Of a stretch of DNA of 64,000 nucleotides, positions 15,325-23,573 are shown piece by piece; position 1 is the stretch's first letter; each line of letters begins with the position of its first letter. Source of the DNA: Streptomyces sp. RB17. Its GTDB lineage: Bacteria; Actinomycetota; Actinomycetes; Streptomycetales; Streptomycetaceae. The notes beneath the pieces were generated by a model. The model was given only the letters and a program-made list of their open reading frames with translations, did not search any database and had not been told where the DNA came from. Location: contig NZ_WEGL01000004.1 of NCBI RefSeq assembly GCF_009604455.1, positions 310,001 to 374,000 on the forward strand, in the 5' to 3' direction. The position numbers and the translations under genes are program-made.

Positions 15325-16670
15325 GCGCCCCCGGAACCCGGGCCGCAGCGCCCGCCGAGGACAGCGACGATCTCGATGTCGAGGAGGCCCTGGCCCTCGT
15401 GAGAGAAGCCAAGGACGACCGCGCGGACCAGGTCCCCTCTCCGGCACCCGAAGCGCACGGCGAGCGGCACCGGGCCACCCCGTGGGCCCAGGCCCGCGAG
15501 ATCGCCGCCCGCGCCGCACGCGCCCGGGTCCGCCGCACCCCCGTCTCCGTGCCGCTCGGCGACGCCCTCGGCCTGGTCCTGGCCGCCTCGCTCGACGCAC
15601 TCACCGACCTGCCCTCCTTCGACACCTCCGCGATGGACGGCTGGGCGGTCGCCGGGCCGGGACCCTGGGACGTACGGGACGAGGGAGTGCTCGCCGGGCA
15701 CGCGCAGCCCGGGCCGCTCACCGACGGCGAGGCGGTCCGGATCGCCACCGGCGCCCGCATCCCGGCCGACACCACCGCCGTTCTGCGCAGCGAGCACGGC
15801 CGTACCGACGCGCAGGGGCGGCTCCACGCCACGCGGGAGGTCGCGCACGGCCAGGACATCCGTCCACGCGGTCAGGAGTGCCGCAGCGGCGACCAGTTGC
15901 TGCCCGTCGGCACCCGGGTCACCCCCGCCGTCCTGGGCCTTGCCGCTGCGGCCGGATACGACACCGTCACCGCCGTACCGCGGCCCCGTGCCGAAGTCCT
16001 CGTGCTCGGCGACGAACTGCTGGCCGAGGGACGGCCGCGTGACGGGCTGATCCGGGACGCGCTCGGCCCCATGCTGCCGCCGTGGCTGCGCGCGCTCGGC
16101 GCCGAGGTCGTCGCGGTGCGCCGGATCGGTGACGACGCCAAGGCCCTGCGCAGGGCCGTCACCGGCTCCGAGGCCGACCTCATCGTCACCACGGGTGGCA
16201 CCGCGGGCGGACCCGTCGACCACGTCCACCCCATCCTGGAACGCATCGGCGCCGAACTCCTCGTCGACGGCGTCAAGGTGCGCCCCGGCCATCCCATGCT
16301 GCTGGCCCGCACCAAGGACGCCCAGCACCTCGTCGGCCTGCCCGGCAATCCCCTTGCGGCTGTCTCCGGCCTGCTCACGCTTGCCGAACCGTTGCTGCGC
16401 ACCCTGGCCGCCCACCCGGCCCCCGAGCCGTACACACTGCCGCTCAGCGAGGCGGTACAGGGGCATCCGTACGACACCCGGCTCATCCCCGTGGTGCTGC
16501 GTGGCGACGGTGCCGTACCGCTGCACTACAACGGTCCGGCCATGCTCCGCGGCATCGCCGCCGCCGATGCCCTGGCTGTCGTACCGCCCGGCGGGGCTCG
16601 GCAGGGCGAGGAGACGGAACTCCTGGACCTGCCGTGGGCGACCGCCGGGATCGAGGTGTGTTTCACGTGA
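15321..16670 (+). CDS. moeA: Molybdopterin molybdenumtransferase MoeA
   Basis: 449 aa. MoeA features: SFDTSAMDGWAV (about 97-108), ATGARIPADTTAVLRSE, the molybdopterin-binding domain with IVTTGGTAGGPVDHV, and VKVRPGHPMLLA followed by VGLPGNPLAAV. It inserts molybdate into adenylylated molybdopterin. The N-terminal 45 residues are an acidic extension beyond the usual start. The C-terminal codons and TGA stop lie inside a parS site (16660-16673), so the last residues are constrained by a DNA-binding role. The gene overlaps the upstream mobA fusion. Confidence 0.92.
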   Translation: MSAPGTRAAAPAEDSDDLDVEEALALVREAKDDRADQVPSPAPEAHGERHRATPWAQAREIAARAARARVRRTPVSVPLGDALGLVLAASLDALTDLPSFDTSAMDGWAVAGPGPWDVRDEGVLAGHAQPGPLTDGEAVRIATGARIPADTTAVLRSEHGRTDAQGRLHATREVAHGQDIRPRGQECRSGDQLLPVGTRVTPAVLGLAAAAGYDTVTAVPRPRAEVLVLGDELLAEGRPRDGLIRDALGPMLPPWLRALGAEVVAVRRIGDDAKALRRAVTGSEADLIVTTGGTAGGPVDHVHPILERIGAELLVDGVKVRPGHPMLLARTKDAQHLVGLPGNPLAAVSGLLTLAEPLLRTLAAHPAPEPYTLPLSEAVQGHPYDTRLIPVVLRGDGAVPLHYNGPAMLRGIAAADALAVVPPGGARQGEETELLDLPWATAGIEVCFT

Positions 16671-16673
16671 AAC
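16660..16673. other. parS centromere-like site (ParB binding), perfect consensus
   Basis: GTTTCACGTGAAAC is a perfect 14-bp palindrome identical to the Streptomyces parS consensus. With flanks it reads TGTTTCACGTGAAACG, one base off the general 16-bp bacterial consensus. The moeA stop codon TGA is inside it. parS sites cluster around oriC in Streptomyces. Confidence 0.92.
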
Positions 16674-16902
16674 GTCCGGGTCGTGACGTCGGCGCACCCC
16701 AGGCGGGGGGCTGCAGCCGACGGACCGGCTGATCAGCATCGTGCGGGCGCGTTCGGGGAGCCCAGGTCACCCCCGCAAGGTCGCACCGGAAGGGCACCCC
16801 GCACACCCGGCCCTCGGCCCGCGGCTGACGCGGCGTCCCGGAGGTCCCTCAGCGAGCGGGTCTGCCCCGGAGATGGCATCCACGGGGAGTAGCGTCACGG
16901 GC

Positions 16903-17883
16903 ATGCATGCGATCACGATTCCCGAACCTGGTGGCCCCGAGGCGCTGGTGTGGGCGGAGGTCCCCGATCCGGTGCCCGGCGAGGGCGAGGTGCTGGTCGA
17001 GGTGGTGGCCAGCGCCGTCAACCGTGCCGACATCCTGCAGCGGCAGGGCTTCTACAACCCGCCGCCCGGGGCCTCCCCCTACCCCGGCCTGGAGTGCTCC
17101 GGCAGGGTCGCCGCGCTCGGATCCGGAGTGTCGGGCTGGGCCGTCGGCGACGAGGTGTGCGCGCTGCTCGCGGGTGGCGGATACGCGGAGAAGGTCGTCG
17201 TACCGGCCGGGCAGCTGCTGCCCGTGCCCGAGGGGGTCGACCTCAAGCAGGCGGCCGCGCTGCCCGAGGTGGTCTGCACGGTCTGGTCCAACGTGTTCAT
17301 GATCGCCCACCTGCGGCCCGGTGAGACGCTGCTGGTGCACGGCGGGTCCAGCGGCATCGGGACCATGGCGATCCAGCTCGCCAAGGCCGTCGGGGCCAAG
17401 GTCGCGGTGACGGCCGGCACGAAGGAGAAGCTGGAGCGGTGTGCCGAACTGGGCGCCGACATCCTGATCAACTACCGCGAACAGGACTTCGTCGCCGAGA
17501 TCGAGCAGGCCACCGGGGGTGCGGGGGCCGACGTCATCCTCGACAACATGGGCGCGAAGTACCTGGACCGTAACGTTCGGGCGCTTGCCGTCAGCGGGCG
17601 GCTCGCGATCATCGGCATGCAGGGTGGGGTGAAGGGGGAGCTGAACATCGGCACGTTGCTGAACAAGCGGGCCGCGATCAGTGCGACTTCGCTGCGGGCG
17701 CGGCCACTGAGCGAGAAGGCGTCGATCGTGGCGGCCGTGCGGGAGCATGTGTGGCCGTTGCTGGCCGGGGGGCATGTGGGGCCGGTGGTGGATCGGGAGG
17801 TGCCGATGGCGGAGGCGGCCGAGGGGCATCGGGTGGTGGAGGCCAGTGGGCATGTGGGGAAGGTGCTGCTGGTGACGGCGTGA
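16903..17883 (+). CDS. NAD(P)H-quinone oxidoreductase, zinc-free MDR family
   Basis: 326 aa from ATG 16903; an upstream in-frame extension of 54 codons is low-complexity and not favoured. A medium-chain dehydrogenase/reductase fold of the quinone-oxidoreductase (PIG3-like) type: ASAVNRADILQRQGFYNPPPGASPYPGLECSG near the N-terminus, AALPEVVCTVWSNVF, and the NADPH-binding GGSSGIGTMAIQLAK. No structural zinc cysteine cluster is seen. It probably reduces quinones or other electrophilic carbonyls with NADPH. The stop codon lies at the start of a short 8-bp tandem repeat. About 230 bp separate it from moeA. Confidence 0.9.
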   Translation: MHAITIPEPGGPEALVWAEVPDPVPGEGEVLVEVVASAVNRADILQRQGFYNPPPGASPYPGLECSGRVAALGSGVSGWAVGDEVCALLAGGGYAEKVVVPAGQLLPVPEGVDLKQAAALPEVVCTVWSNVFMIAHLRPGETLLVHGGSSGIGTMAIQLAKAVGAKVAVTAGTKEKLERCAELGADILINYREQDFVAEIEQATGGAGADVILDNMGAKYLDRNVRALAVSGRLAIIGMQGGVKGELNIGTLLNKRAAISATSLRARPLSEKASIVAAVREHVWPLLAGGHVGPVVDREVPMAEAAEGHRVVEASGHVGKVLLVTA

Positions 17884-17911
17884 CGGCGTGACGGCGTGAC
17901 GTCGTGACGGC
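17872..17911 (+). repeat. 8-bp tandem repeat across the oxidoreductase stop codon
   Basis: Five consecutive units of GTGACGGC (one with a G to T change) run from the last codons of the oxidoreductase into the intergenic region. The repeat contains TGA, so slippage would move the stop by 8-bp steps with little effect on the protein. Confidence 0.8.
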
Positions 17912-18029
17912 GGGAGGTCGTAGCGGCGGGGAGCTGGCGCGGTGCGGCGTGTGGGTTCGGGGGTGCCTCGTTCCGGGTGCCGCTGTGCCCGCCCGTGCCG
18001 CCCCAGCGGCACGACTGCCCGCAGCTGAG

Positions 18030-19064
18030 TCAGTCCTTGCGGAGTCTGAGGCCCAGGAAGGCCAGTGCCAAACCCAGGCCTATGAGGATCAGGCCGCTGC
18101 CCAGGGGAAGGATCTGCATGACCGGCTCGGAGGCTTGCCCGCTCTGGTTGGTGTTCTGAGCCGGGGGGTGGTTGAGGCCGGCCTCGTCGGGGGTGGTGGT
18201 CGAGGCCGTCGGCGTCGCGGTCGGGAGGTCCGTGGTCTCCGGTTCCTCCGCCTGGCCGGTGCCGGGAGCCTGGGTGGGCATGGGGTGGTCGTCGCCCTCC
18301 ATGTCGGCCGCGGGTCCGTCCGGTCGGCCCGGTCGCATCCGTCCCTCGCCTGCCCGGCTGCCCGCACGGGTCGGCTCGGCAGTCGGCAGCCGGTGCGGGG
18401 CGGAGGCGGAATCTGAGGGCACGCGAGGGACGGCCGACATGGGGGAGATCGGGGCGACGGGGGCGACAGGGACGATGGGCGAGGGCCCGACGGCCGGTGC
18501 GCCGCTGTGCCTGTGATCGTGACTGTGCGTCTGGCCCTGACTGTGAGTCTGGCTCTGACCCTGCCCCTGACCCTGACCGTGATCGTGACCGTGATCGGGG
18601 CCGCTGATGCTCTGGGGCTCTGGAGTGGCCCCGTCGAGGGGCTCGCGGCCGCCGTGCGCTGAGTGTTCCGGTCGGCCGGGGTGGGCCGGGCGGCCCGTGT
18701 CTTCGGGGGCGGGCTGGTCCGCGACTCCGGATATGAGATGGTCGGCGACCCCGGGTATGAGGTGGTCCGCGACCCCGGGTATGAGGTGGTCGGCGTCATC
18801 GGGCATCGGCTGGTCCGGGGAGCCGGGGTCGGTGGGGCTCGTCGTCCCGGGCTCGGTGGAGTTGCTCATGCCGGACTCGCTGGAGTCTCTCGTCCCAGGC
18901 TCGGTGGAGTTCCTCGGCGCGGGCTGGGCGGAGCTTCTCTGGGCGGGGCCCGTGCTGTACGCCGTCGTGGGGTGCTCGGTGGTGATGTCGTACGCGGGCA
19001 TGGTCACCGCGAGGACGAGCAGCAGCCGTATGCAGCGGCGTTTTATGCGCAGCCATGGAGTCAC
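18030..19064 (-). CDS. Exported or membrane-anchored His/Gln-rich protein of unknown function
   Basis: 344 aa from GTG 19064, chosen for the GGGAGG ribosome site just upstream and the signal-like stretch RIKRRCIRLLLVLAVTMPAY that follows. A further-upstream ATG at 19148 lacks both. The body is disordered: Ser/Thr/Pro/Glu repeats, three to four copies of DHLIPGVA, then a histidine/glutamine-rich section (DHGHDHGQGQGQGQSQTHSQ) that could bind metal. The C-terminus is one transmembrane helix (LPLGSGLILIGLGLALAFLGLRL) ending in RKD, so the protein is probably anchored with the body outside. I do not recognise the family. It is convergent with the oxidoreductase. Confidence 0.65.
   Translation of the reverse strand: MTPWLRIKRRCIRLLLVLAVTMPAYDITTEHPTTAYSTGPAQRSSAQPAPRNSTEPGTRDSSESGMSNSTEPGTTSPTDPGSPDQPMPDDADHLIPGVADHLIPGVADHLISGVADQPAPEDTGRPAHPGRPEHSAHGGREPLDGATPEPQSISGPDHGHDHGQGQGQGQSQTHSQGQTHSHDHRHSGAPAVGPSPIVPVAPVAPISPMSAVPRVPSDSASAPHRLPTAEPTRAGSRAGEGRMRPGRPDGPAADMEGDDHPMPTQAPGTGQAEEPETTDLPTATPTASTTTPDEAGLNHPPAQNTNQSGQASEPVMQILPLGSGLILIGLGLALAFLGLRLRKD
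18713..18808 (+). repeat. 24-bp tandem repeat inside the exported protein gene
   Basis: Four units of 24 bp, the middle two differing at two positions, the outer two more diverged. They encode the DHLIPGVA repeats on the minus strand (in-frame 8-residue units). Confidence 0.8.
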
Positions 19065-19220
19065 GTCGGTGACCTCCCGGAGCCCGGATGTGTGATCGAT
19101 GGATGACCGACAAGAAATAACCCTCACATTCGTAGGCGAAAAGGGCATTTCAGGTTAGGCCGTCGGGTCTAAACGGTGGATCAGTCCCATGAGGGGGCAC
19201 CACGGTGATGAGGTGTACGG

Positions 19221-19784
19221 GTGCGAGAGAATGGCGGCATGGAGATGCCGAGGAACGAACGGTTGCCGGAGAACCCCCAGATCCTCGTCGTGGGCCAGGA
19301 CGGGATGGCGCTCGGCGGCGGCAACGGGGACGACGAGTCCCGTGAGACCCCGGTCACGGAGCAGGTGGAACAGCCGGCCAAGGTCATGCGGATCGGCAGC
19401 ATGATCAAGCAGCTCCTGGAGGAGGTGCGTGCGGCTCCTCTGGACGAGGCGAGCCGGGTGCGGCTGAAGGAGATCCACGCCAGCTCGGTGAAGGAGCTGG
19501 AGGACGGCCTCGCGCCGGAGCTGGTCGAGGAACTCGAGCGGCTCTCCCTGCCGTTCACCGACGACGTCACCCCGAGCGACGCGGAACTGCGCATCGCACA
19601 GGCGCAGTTGGTGGGCTGGCTGGAAGGCCTCTTCCACGGGATCCAGACGACGCTGTTCGCCCAGCAGATGGCCGCGCGGGCCCAGCTGGAGCAGATGCGC
19701 CGTGCGCTCCCGCCGGGCGTGACCGGCCACGAAGGCGGCGACGACCCCCGTACCGGCGGCCGCTCCGGTGGACCGTACCTGTAA
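19221..19784 (+). CDS. bpa: Bacterial proteasome activator Bpa/PafE
   Basis: 187 aa from GTG 19221; ATG 19239 (residue 7) is an alternative start. Strong family sequence: VEQPAKVMRIGSMIKQLLEEVRAAPLDEASR (about 49-79), LEDGLAPELVEELERLSLPF, and SDAELRIAQAQLVGWLEGLFHGIQT. The C-terminus is Gly-Pro-Tyr-Leu, matching the GQYL-type tail by which mycobacterial Bpa docks on the 20S proteasome and opens its gate without ATP. It forms a ring of helical bundles. The proteasome genes themselves are not in the window. A strong terminator follows. Confidence 0.93.
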   Translation: MRENGGMEMPRNERLPENPQILVVGQDGMALGGGNGDDESRETPVTEQVEQPAKVMRIGSMIKQLLEEVRAAPLDEASRVRLKEIHASSVKELEDGLAPELVEELERLSLPFTDDVTPSDAELRIAQAQLVGWLEGLFHGIQTTLFAQQMAARAQLEQMRRALPPGVTGHEGGDDPRTGGRSGGPYL

Positions 19785-19820
19785 CCGCCGTACCTGTACC
19801 GCAGTACTTCGACCGACGAG

Positions 19821-19852
19821 CGGAGCCCGGCACGGGATCGTGCCGGGCTCCG
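19821..19852. terminator. Strong hairpin terminator between bpa and the kinase gene
   Basis: CGGAGCCCGGCACG (19821-19834) pairs perfectly with CGTGCCGGGCTCCG (19839-19852) around a GGAT tetraloop, followed by TCTTTC on the plus strand. It lies between two convergent genes and can serve both. Confidence 0.85.
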
Positions 19853-19866
19853 TCTTTCGCCGGTGA

Positions 19867-21519
19867 CTACGCGGGCTTGCCCGTCGAGACGGTCAGTTCG
19901 ATGGTGCCCGGGTTCTTCGGGTCGATCTCCGTGTCCGCGGAGGGGAACTGGTCCAGGACGGTGCCGTCTCCCCAGGTGTTGTCGTTCTGGGGCGTGGTCT
20001 TGTACTTCCAGTGGGCGGCTTGGAAGCATGCCTTCACGGAGTTGATGTCCTTGTACCGGAAGTCCGGCAGCAGGACCTTCTTCTCGTCGTTCCAGGACTC
20101 AGTCGGATCCGTGCACTTGGTCTTGTCGATCACCCGGGTCCGGTCGGGGCCGCGGTAGCCCGCCGGGTGGGAGACGGACGCCGAGGTGCTCGCGCCGCCA
20201 CTCCCGCCCTTGTCGTCACCGCCGCCGCTGTTCAGCGTCAGCGCGACGATCAGGGCGACGACCGCGACGAACGACACCGCGACCGAGCCGATGATCACCG
20301 GCTTGTTGCTCTTGCCCCCGCCCGAGCCGGGAGCGGACGGCTGCACGCCCGGCTGCGGTGAGATGACGTACGGCGGCGGGGTCGGCACGGCCTGCGGAGC
20401 CTGCGGCCCGTAGCCCTGCGGGGGTGGCGTCTGGTAGCCGCCCTGCTGCCCTTGTTGCGGATAGCCGTAGGCCGGGGCGGGCGTCTGCGGGGCGCCGTAC
20501 GGGCCCGACTGGTACGGCGTCTGGACCGGCCCGGGGGCCGGCTGGGCCGTCCGGTCGACCGGCGGGAACACCGCGGAGCCGACGCCGGCGCCGCTCTGCG
20601 TCGGCCCGGTGCCCGGCACGATGCTCGGCGCGGCCGCCTGGAAGGACGCGGCGACGCGCAGACACTCGTCGCGCATGGCCTCGGCGGTCGGGAACCGCTC
20701 GTTCGGGTTCTTCTTCAGCGCGCGGGCGACCAGCGCGTCCACCGCGGGCGGCAGGGAGCGGTTGATCGAGGACGGTGCGACCGGCTCCTCCTGCACATGC
20801 GCGTACGCGATCGCCAGCGGGGAGTCCGCGTCGAACGGCAGCCGCCCGGTGACCAGCTGGAACAGCATGATGCCCACGGAGTACAGGTCGGAACGGGCGT
20901 CCACGCCACGGCCGAGGGCCTGCTCGGGCGAGAGGTACTGCGGGGTGCCGACGACCATGCCGGTCTGCGTCATCGACGTCACACCGGACTGCATGGCTCG
21001 CGCGATGCCGAAGTCCATGACCTTGACCACGCCACGCTTGGTCACCATCACGTTGCCCGGCTTGATGTCGCGGTGGACCAGCCCCATCTCGTGGCTGATC
21101 TCCAGCGCGGCCAGCACGTCCGCGGTGACCTTCAGCGCCTTGTCGGCGGGCATCGCGCCGTACTGGCGGATGTCCTGCTCCAGGGCCGACCCCAGCGGGC
21201 GGCCCTCGACATACTCCATGACGATGTACGGCGTCGTCAGACCGCCCAGATCGTCCTCGCCGGTGTCGAAGACCGACACGATGTTGGTGTGCGTGAGTTT
21301 CGCCACGGCCTGGGCCTCGCGGCGAAAGCGCTCGCGGAACGCCTGTTCCCGGCCGAGTTCCGTGTGGAGGGTCTTGATCGCGACCTGGCGGTCGAGCACG
21401 GCGTCGTACGCGAGGTGCACCGAGGCCATGCCGCCCTCGCCGAGCAGGTCCCGCAGCTGGTAGCGACCTCCGGCCAGCGACTGCCCCGCGTACCGGCCGT
21501 GTGCGCCGTCCTGGCTCAT
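19867..21519 (-). CDS. Membrane Ser/Thr protein kinase with one extracellular PASTA-like domain
   Basis: 550 aa from ATG 21519 with a GGAGAG ribosome site. Kinase domain 15-285: Gly loop GEGGMASV (27-34), Lys49, HRD 149-151 in LVHRDIKPGN, DFG 169-171, and GTPQYLSPEQ activation segment. A Pro/Gln/Tyr-rich juxtamembrane region (about 300-400) leads to a transmembrane helix at about 407-429. Outside the cell a Ser/Gly linker is followed by a single PASTA-like region (482-546, DFRYKDINSVKACFQAAHW and VSTG end). It is a PknB-type sensor kinase; extracellular PASTA domains of this class bind peptidoglycan. It is divergent from a second kinase. Confidence 0.93.
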   Translation of the reverse strand: MSQDGAHGRYAGQSLAGGRYQLRDLLGEGGMASVHLAYDAVLDRQVAIKTLHTELGREQAFRERFRREAQAVAKLTHTNIVSVFDTGEDDLGGLTTPYIVMEYVEGRPLGSALEQDIRQYGAMPADKALKVTADVLAALEISHEMGLVHRDIKPGNVMVTKRGVVKVMDFGIARAMQSGVTSMTQTGMVVGTPQYLSPEQALGRGVDARSDLYSVGIMLFQLVTGRLPFDADSPLAIAYAHVQEEPVAPSSINRSLPPAVDALVARALKKNPNERFPTAEAMRDECLRVAASFQAAAPSIVPGTGPTQSGAGVGSAVFPPVDRTAQPAPGPVQTPYQSGPYGAPQTPAPAYGYPQQGQQGGYQTPPPQGYGPQAPQAVPTPPPYVISPQPGVQPSAPGSGGGKSNKPVIIGSVAVSFVAVVALIVALTLNSGGGDDKGGSGGASTSASVSHPAGYRGPDRTRVIDKTKCTDPTESWNDEKKVLLPDFRYKDINSVKACFQAAHWKYKTTPQNDNTWGDGTVLDQFPSADTEIDPKNPGTIELTVSTGKPA

Positions 21520-21863
21520 CTCTCCGTGTCCCCCACTGGCCGTCCGGCGCCTTCGCTCATCGCACGGGCCTTGATCGAATGTGTCATTCCCGGCCAAGTC
21601 TGCCCGAGGGCACTGACACGTCAAGCGCGGTGCCCGTTCCGTGACCGTACGCGCAAGAAGCGTCGCGCAAGCGTTACAGGGGGCGTACGACCGGTCCACA
21701 GAATTTGCACGACAGCGCGTGCTACAGGTTTCATGGCCGGTCAGGCTTCGGGCCGGTCCGGGTTCCGGTTCCGAACCGGTGGCCCGCGCCGAGGCTGTAG
21801 CGTGGCCGACGGAGACCGTGACAACACCGCGCGCACCGCGGGCAGAAACGACGGCGAGGACTG
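21520..21863. promoter_or_regulatory. Divergent promoter region between the two kinase genes
   Basis: 344 bp with no convincing gene. It must hold the promoters of both kinases. Short AT-richer stretches occur near 21570-21590 and 21690-21730, but I cannot assign -10/-35 hexamers with confidence. Confidence 0.4.
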
Positions 21864-23516
21864 ATGGCACAGACGCAGCGCGCCCAGGGCCCGTCCGACC
21901 CCGAGGCGAGTGGCGGCGGCATGTCGGACGCGCCGGAGTTGTGGGGCAACGGCGGGCTCGTCGGCGACGGCCGGTACCGGCTGACGCACCGGCTGGGCCG
22001 CGGCGGCATGGCCGAGGTGTTCGCGGCCGAGGACGTCCGTCTGGGCCGTACCGTCGCGGTGAAGCTGCTCCGCGCGGACCTGGCCGAGGACCCGGTCTCC
22101 AAGGCCCGCTTCACGCGCGAGGCGCAGTCCGTCGCCGGCCTCAACCACCACGCGATCGTCGCCGTGTACGACTCCGGCGAGGACTTCGTCGGCGGCCAGT
22201 CCGTGCCGTACATCGTGATGGAGCTGGTCGAGGGCCGCACCATCCGCGACCTGCTGCTGAACGCCGAGGCGCCGGGTCCCGAGCAGGCCCTGATCATCGT
22301 CTCCGGCGTGCTGGAGGCGCTCGCCTACTCGCACCAGCACGGCATCGTGCACCGCGACATCAAGCCCGCCAACGTGATCATCACCAACAGCGGCGCCGTC
22401 AAGGTGATGGACTTCGGCATCGCGCGCGCCCTGCACGGCGCGTCGACAACGATGACACAGACCGGCATGGTCATGGGTACGCCGCAGTACCTTTCCCCGG
22501 AGCAGGCGCTCGGCAAGGCCGTGGACCACCGGTCCGACCTGTACGCGACCGGCTGCCTGCTGTACGAACTACTCGCGCTGCGGCCCCCGTTCACCGGCGA
22601 GACCCCGCTGTCGGTGGTCTACCAGCACGTCCAGGACATCCCGACCGCGCCCTCGGCGGTCGCCGGCGGCTGCCCGCCGGAGCTGGACGGCCTGGTCATG
22701 CGCTCGCTCGCCAAGGATCCGGACGACCGGTTCCAGACGGCCGAGGAGATGCGCGGTCTGGTCCAGTACGGCCTGCAGATGCTGTATGAGCAGGGCGGGC
22801 ACACCGGAACCTGGAACACCGGCCCGGTGGAGGCGCACGACGGCCGGCACACCCCGGCGGGCGGTTTCGCGGGGACGACCGCGATGCAGCACCCGGGCGA
22901 CTTCGGTTCCGGGACCTCGCAGATCCCGCAGCCGATCCTGCCGCAGGGCTACGGCAACGGCGACGACGGCGGCTTCGAGGGACACGGCAACAGGGGCAGC
23001 GGCCGCGGCAGGCTGTGGATCCTCGCCGTGCTCGCGGTCGTCGCGATCGCGGTGGGTGTCGCGTTCGCCCTCAAGAACACGGGCGGCGGCACCGGCGGCG
23101 GTACCGATACCCCGCCGCCGGCCACGCATTCGACGTCCACGAAGGACCACTCGGACTCCCCGCCTCCGTCGGACGACACCACCGACCAGCCTTCGGACAC
23201 CAGTACCGACGACGGCTCGGACCCGGGTACGGGCGGTTCCGGCTACACCCCCTCGGACCCGCAGACGTCGCAGTCGCAGACCACGGGCCCGACCGACAAG
23301 CCCACGGACCCGCAGACCTCCCCGTCGCCCTCCTCGGACGCCGCCAACGGCGGTACGAGCACCGGTACGACGAACGGGGGCACCACCACGGGTACGACGA
23401 ACGGCGGCACCACGACCGGTACGACGAACGGTGGCACCACCACCGGTACGACGGACGGTGGCACCGACACGGGCGTCACGACGGACGGCGGCACGGGCGG
23501 CGACCCCACCGGTTGA
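21864..23516 (+). CDS. Membrane Ser/Thr protein kinase with Thr/Gly-repeat extracellular tail
   Basis: 550 aa. Kinase domain 36-300: Gly loop GRGGMAEV (45-52), Lys67, HRD 163-165 in IVHRDIKPAN, DFG 183-185, and GTPQYLSPEQ. A transmembrane helix lies at about 384-404 (LWILAVLAVVAIAVGVAFAL). The extracellular part has no PASTA domain; it is Ser/Thr/Pro/Asp-rich and ends in repeats of NGGTTTGTT, a likely substrate for O-glycosylation or a spacer. The kinase sequence is close to that of the divergent neighbour, so the pair is probably an old duplication with different sensors. What it senses cannot be told. Confidence 0.92.
   Translation: MAQTQRAQGPSDPEASGGGMSDAPELWGNGGLVGDGRYRLTHRLGRGGMAEVFAAEDVRLGRTVAVKLLRADLAEDPVSKARFTREAQSVAGLNHHAIVAVYDSGEDFVGGQSVPYIVMELVEGRTIRDLLLNAEAPGPEQALIIVSGVLEALAYSHQHGIVHRDIKPANVIITNSGAVKVMDFGIARALHGASTTMTQTGMVMGTPQYLSPEQALGKAVDHRSDLYATGCLLYELLALRPPFTGETPLSVVYQHVQDIPTAPSAVAGGCPPELDGLVMRSLAKDPDDRFQTAEEMRGLVQYGLQMLYEQGGHTGTWNTGPVEAHDGRHTPAGGFAGTTAMQHPGDFGSGTSQIPQPILPQGYGNGDDGGFEGHGNRGSGRGRLWILAVLAVVAIAVGVAFALKNTGGGTGGGTDTPPPATHSTSTKDHSDSPPPSDDTTDQPSDTSTDDGSDPGTGGSGYTPSDPQTSQSQTTGPTDKPTDPQTSPSPSSDAANGGTSTGTTNGGTTTGTTNGGTTTGTTNGGTTTGTTDGGTDTGVTTDGGTGGDPTG
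23364..23471 (+). repeat. 27-bp tandem repeat encoding Thr/Gly units
   Basis: Four consecutive 27-bp units beginning GGTACGACG, changed mainly at third positions. They encode the nine-residue NGGTTTGTT units of the kinase extracellular tail. Confidence 0.85.
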
Positions 23517-23573
23517 AGGACACCGCCCCAGCCGGTGACGGCGACCCCCTGAGCGGTTCCCGCAGTGGCGCCG

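Noticed and set aside
12799..15600. A 930-codon minus-strand open frame opposite the E2, mobA and moeA genes
   Set aside because: Antisense to three clear genes; composition is low-complexity with no domain.
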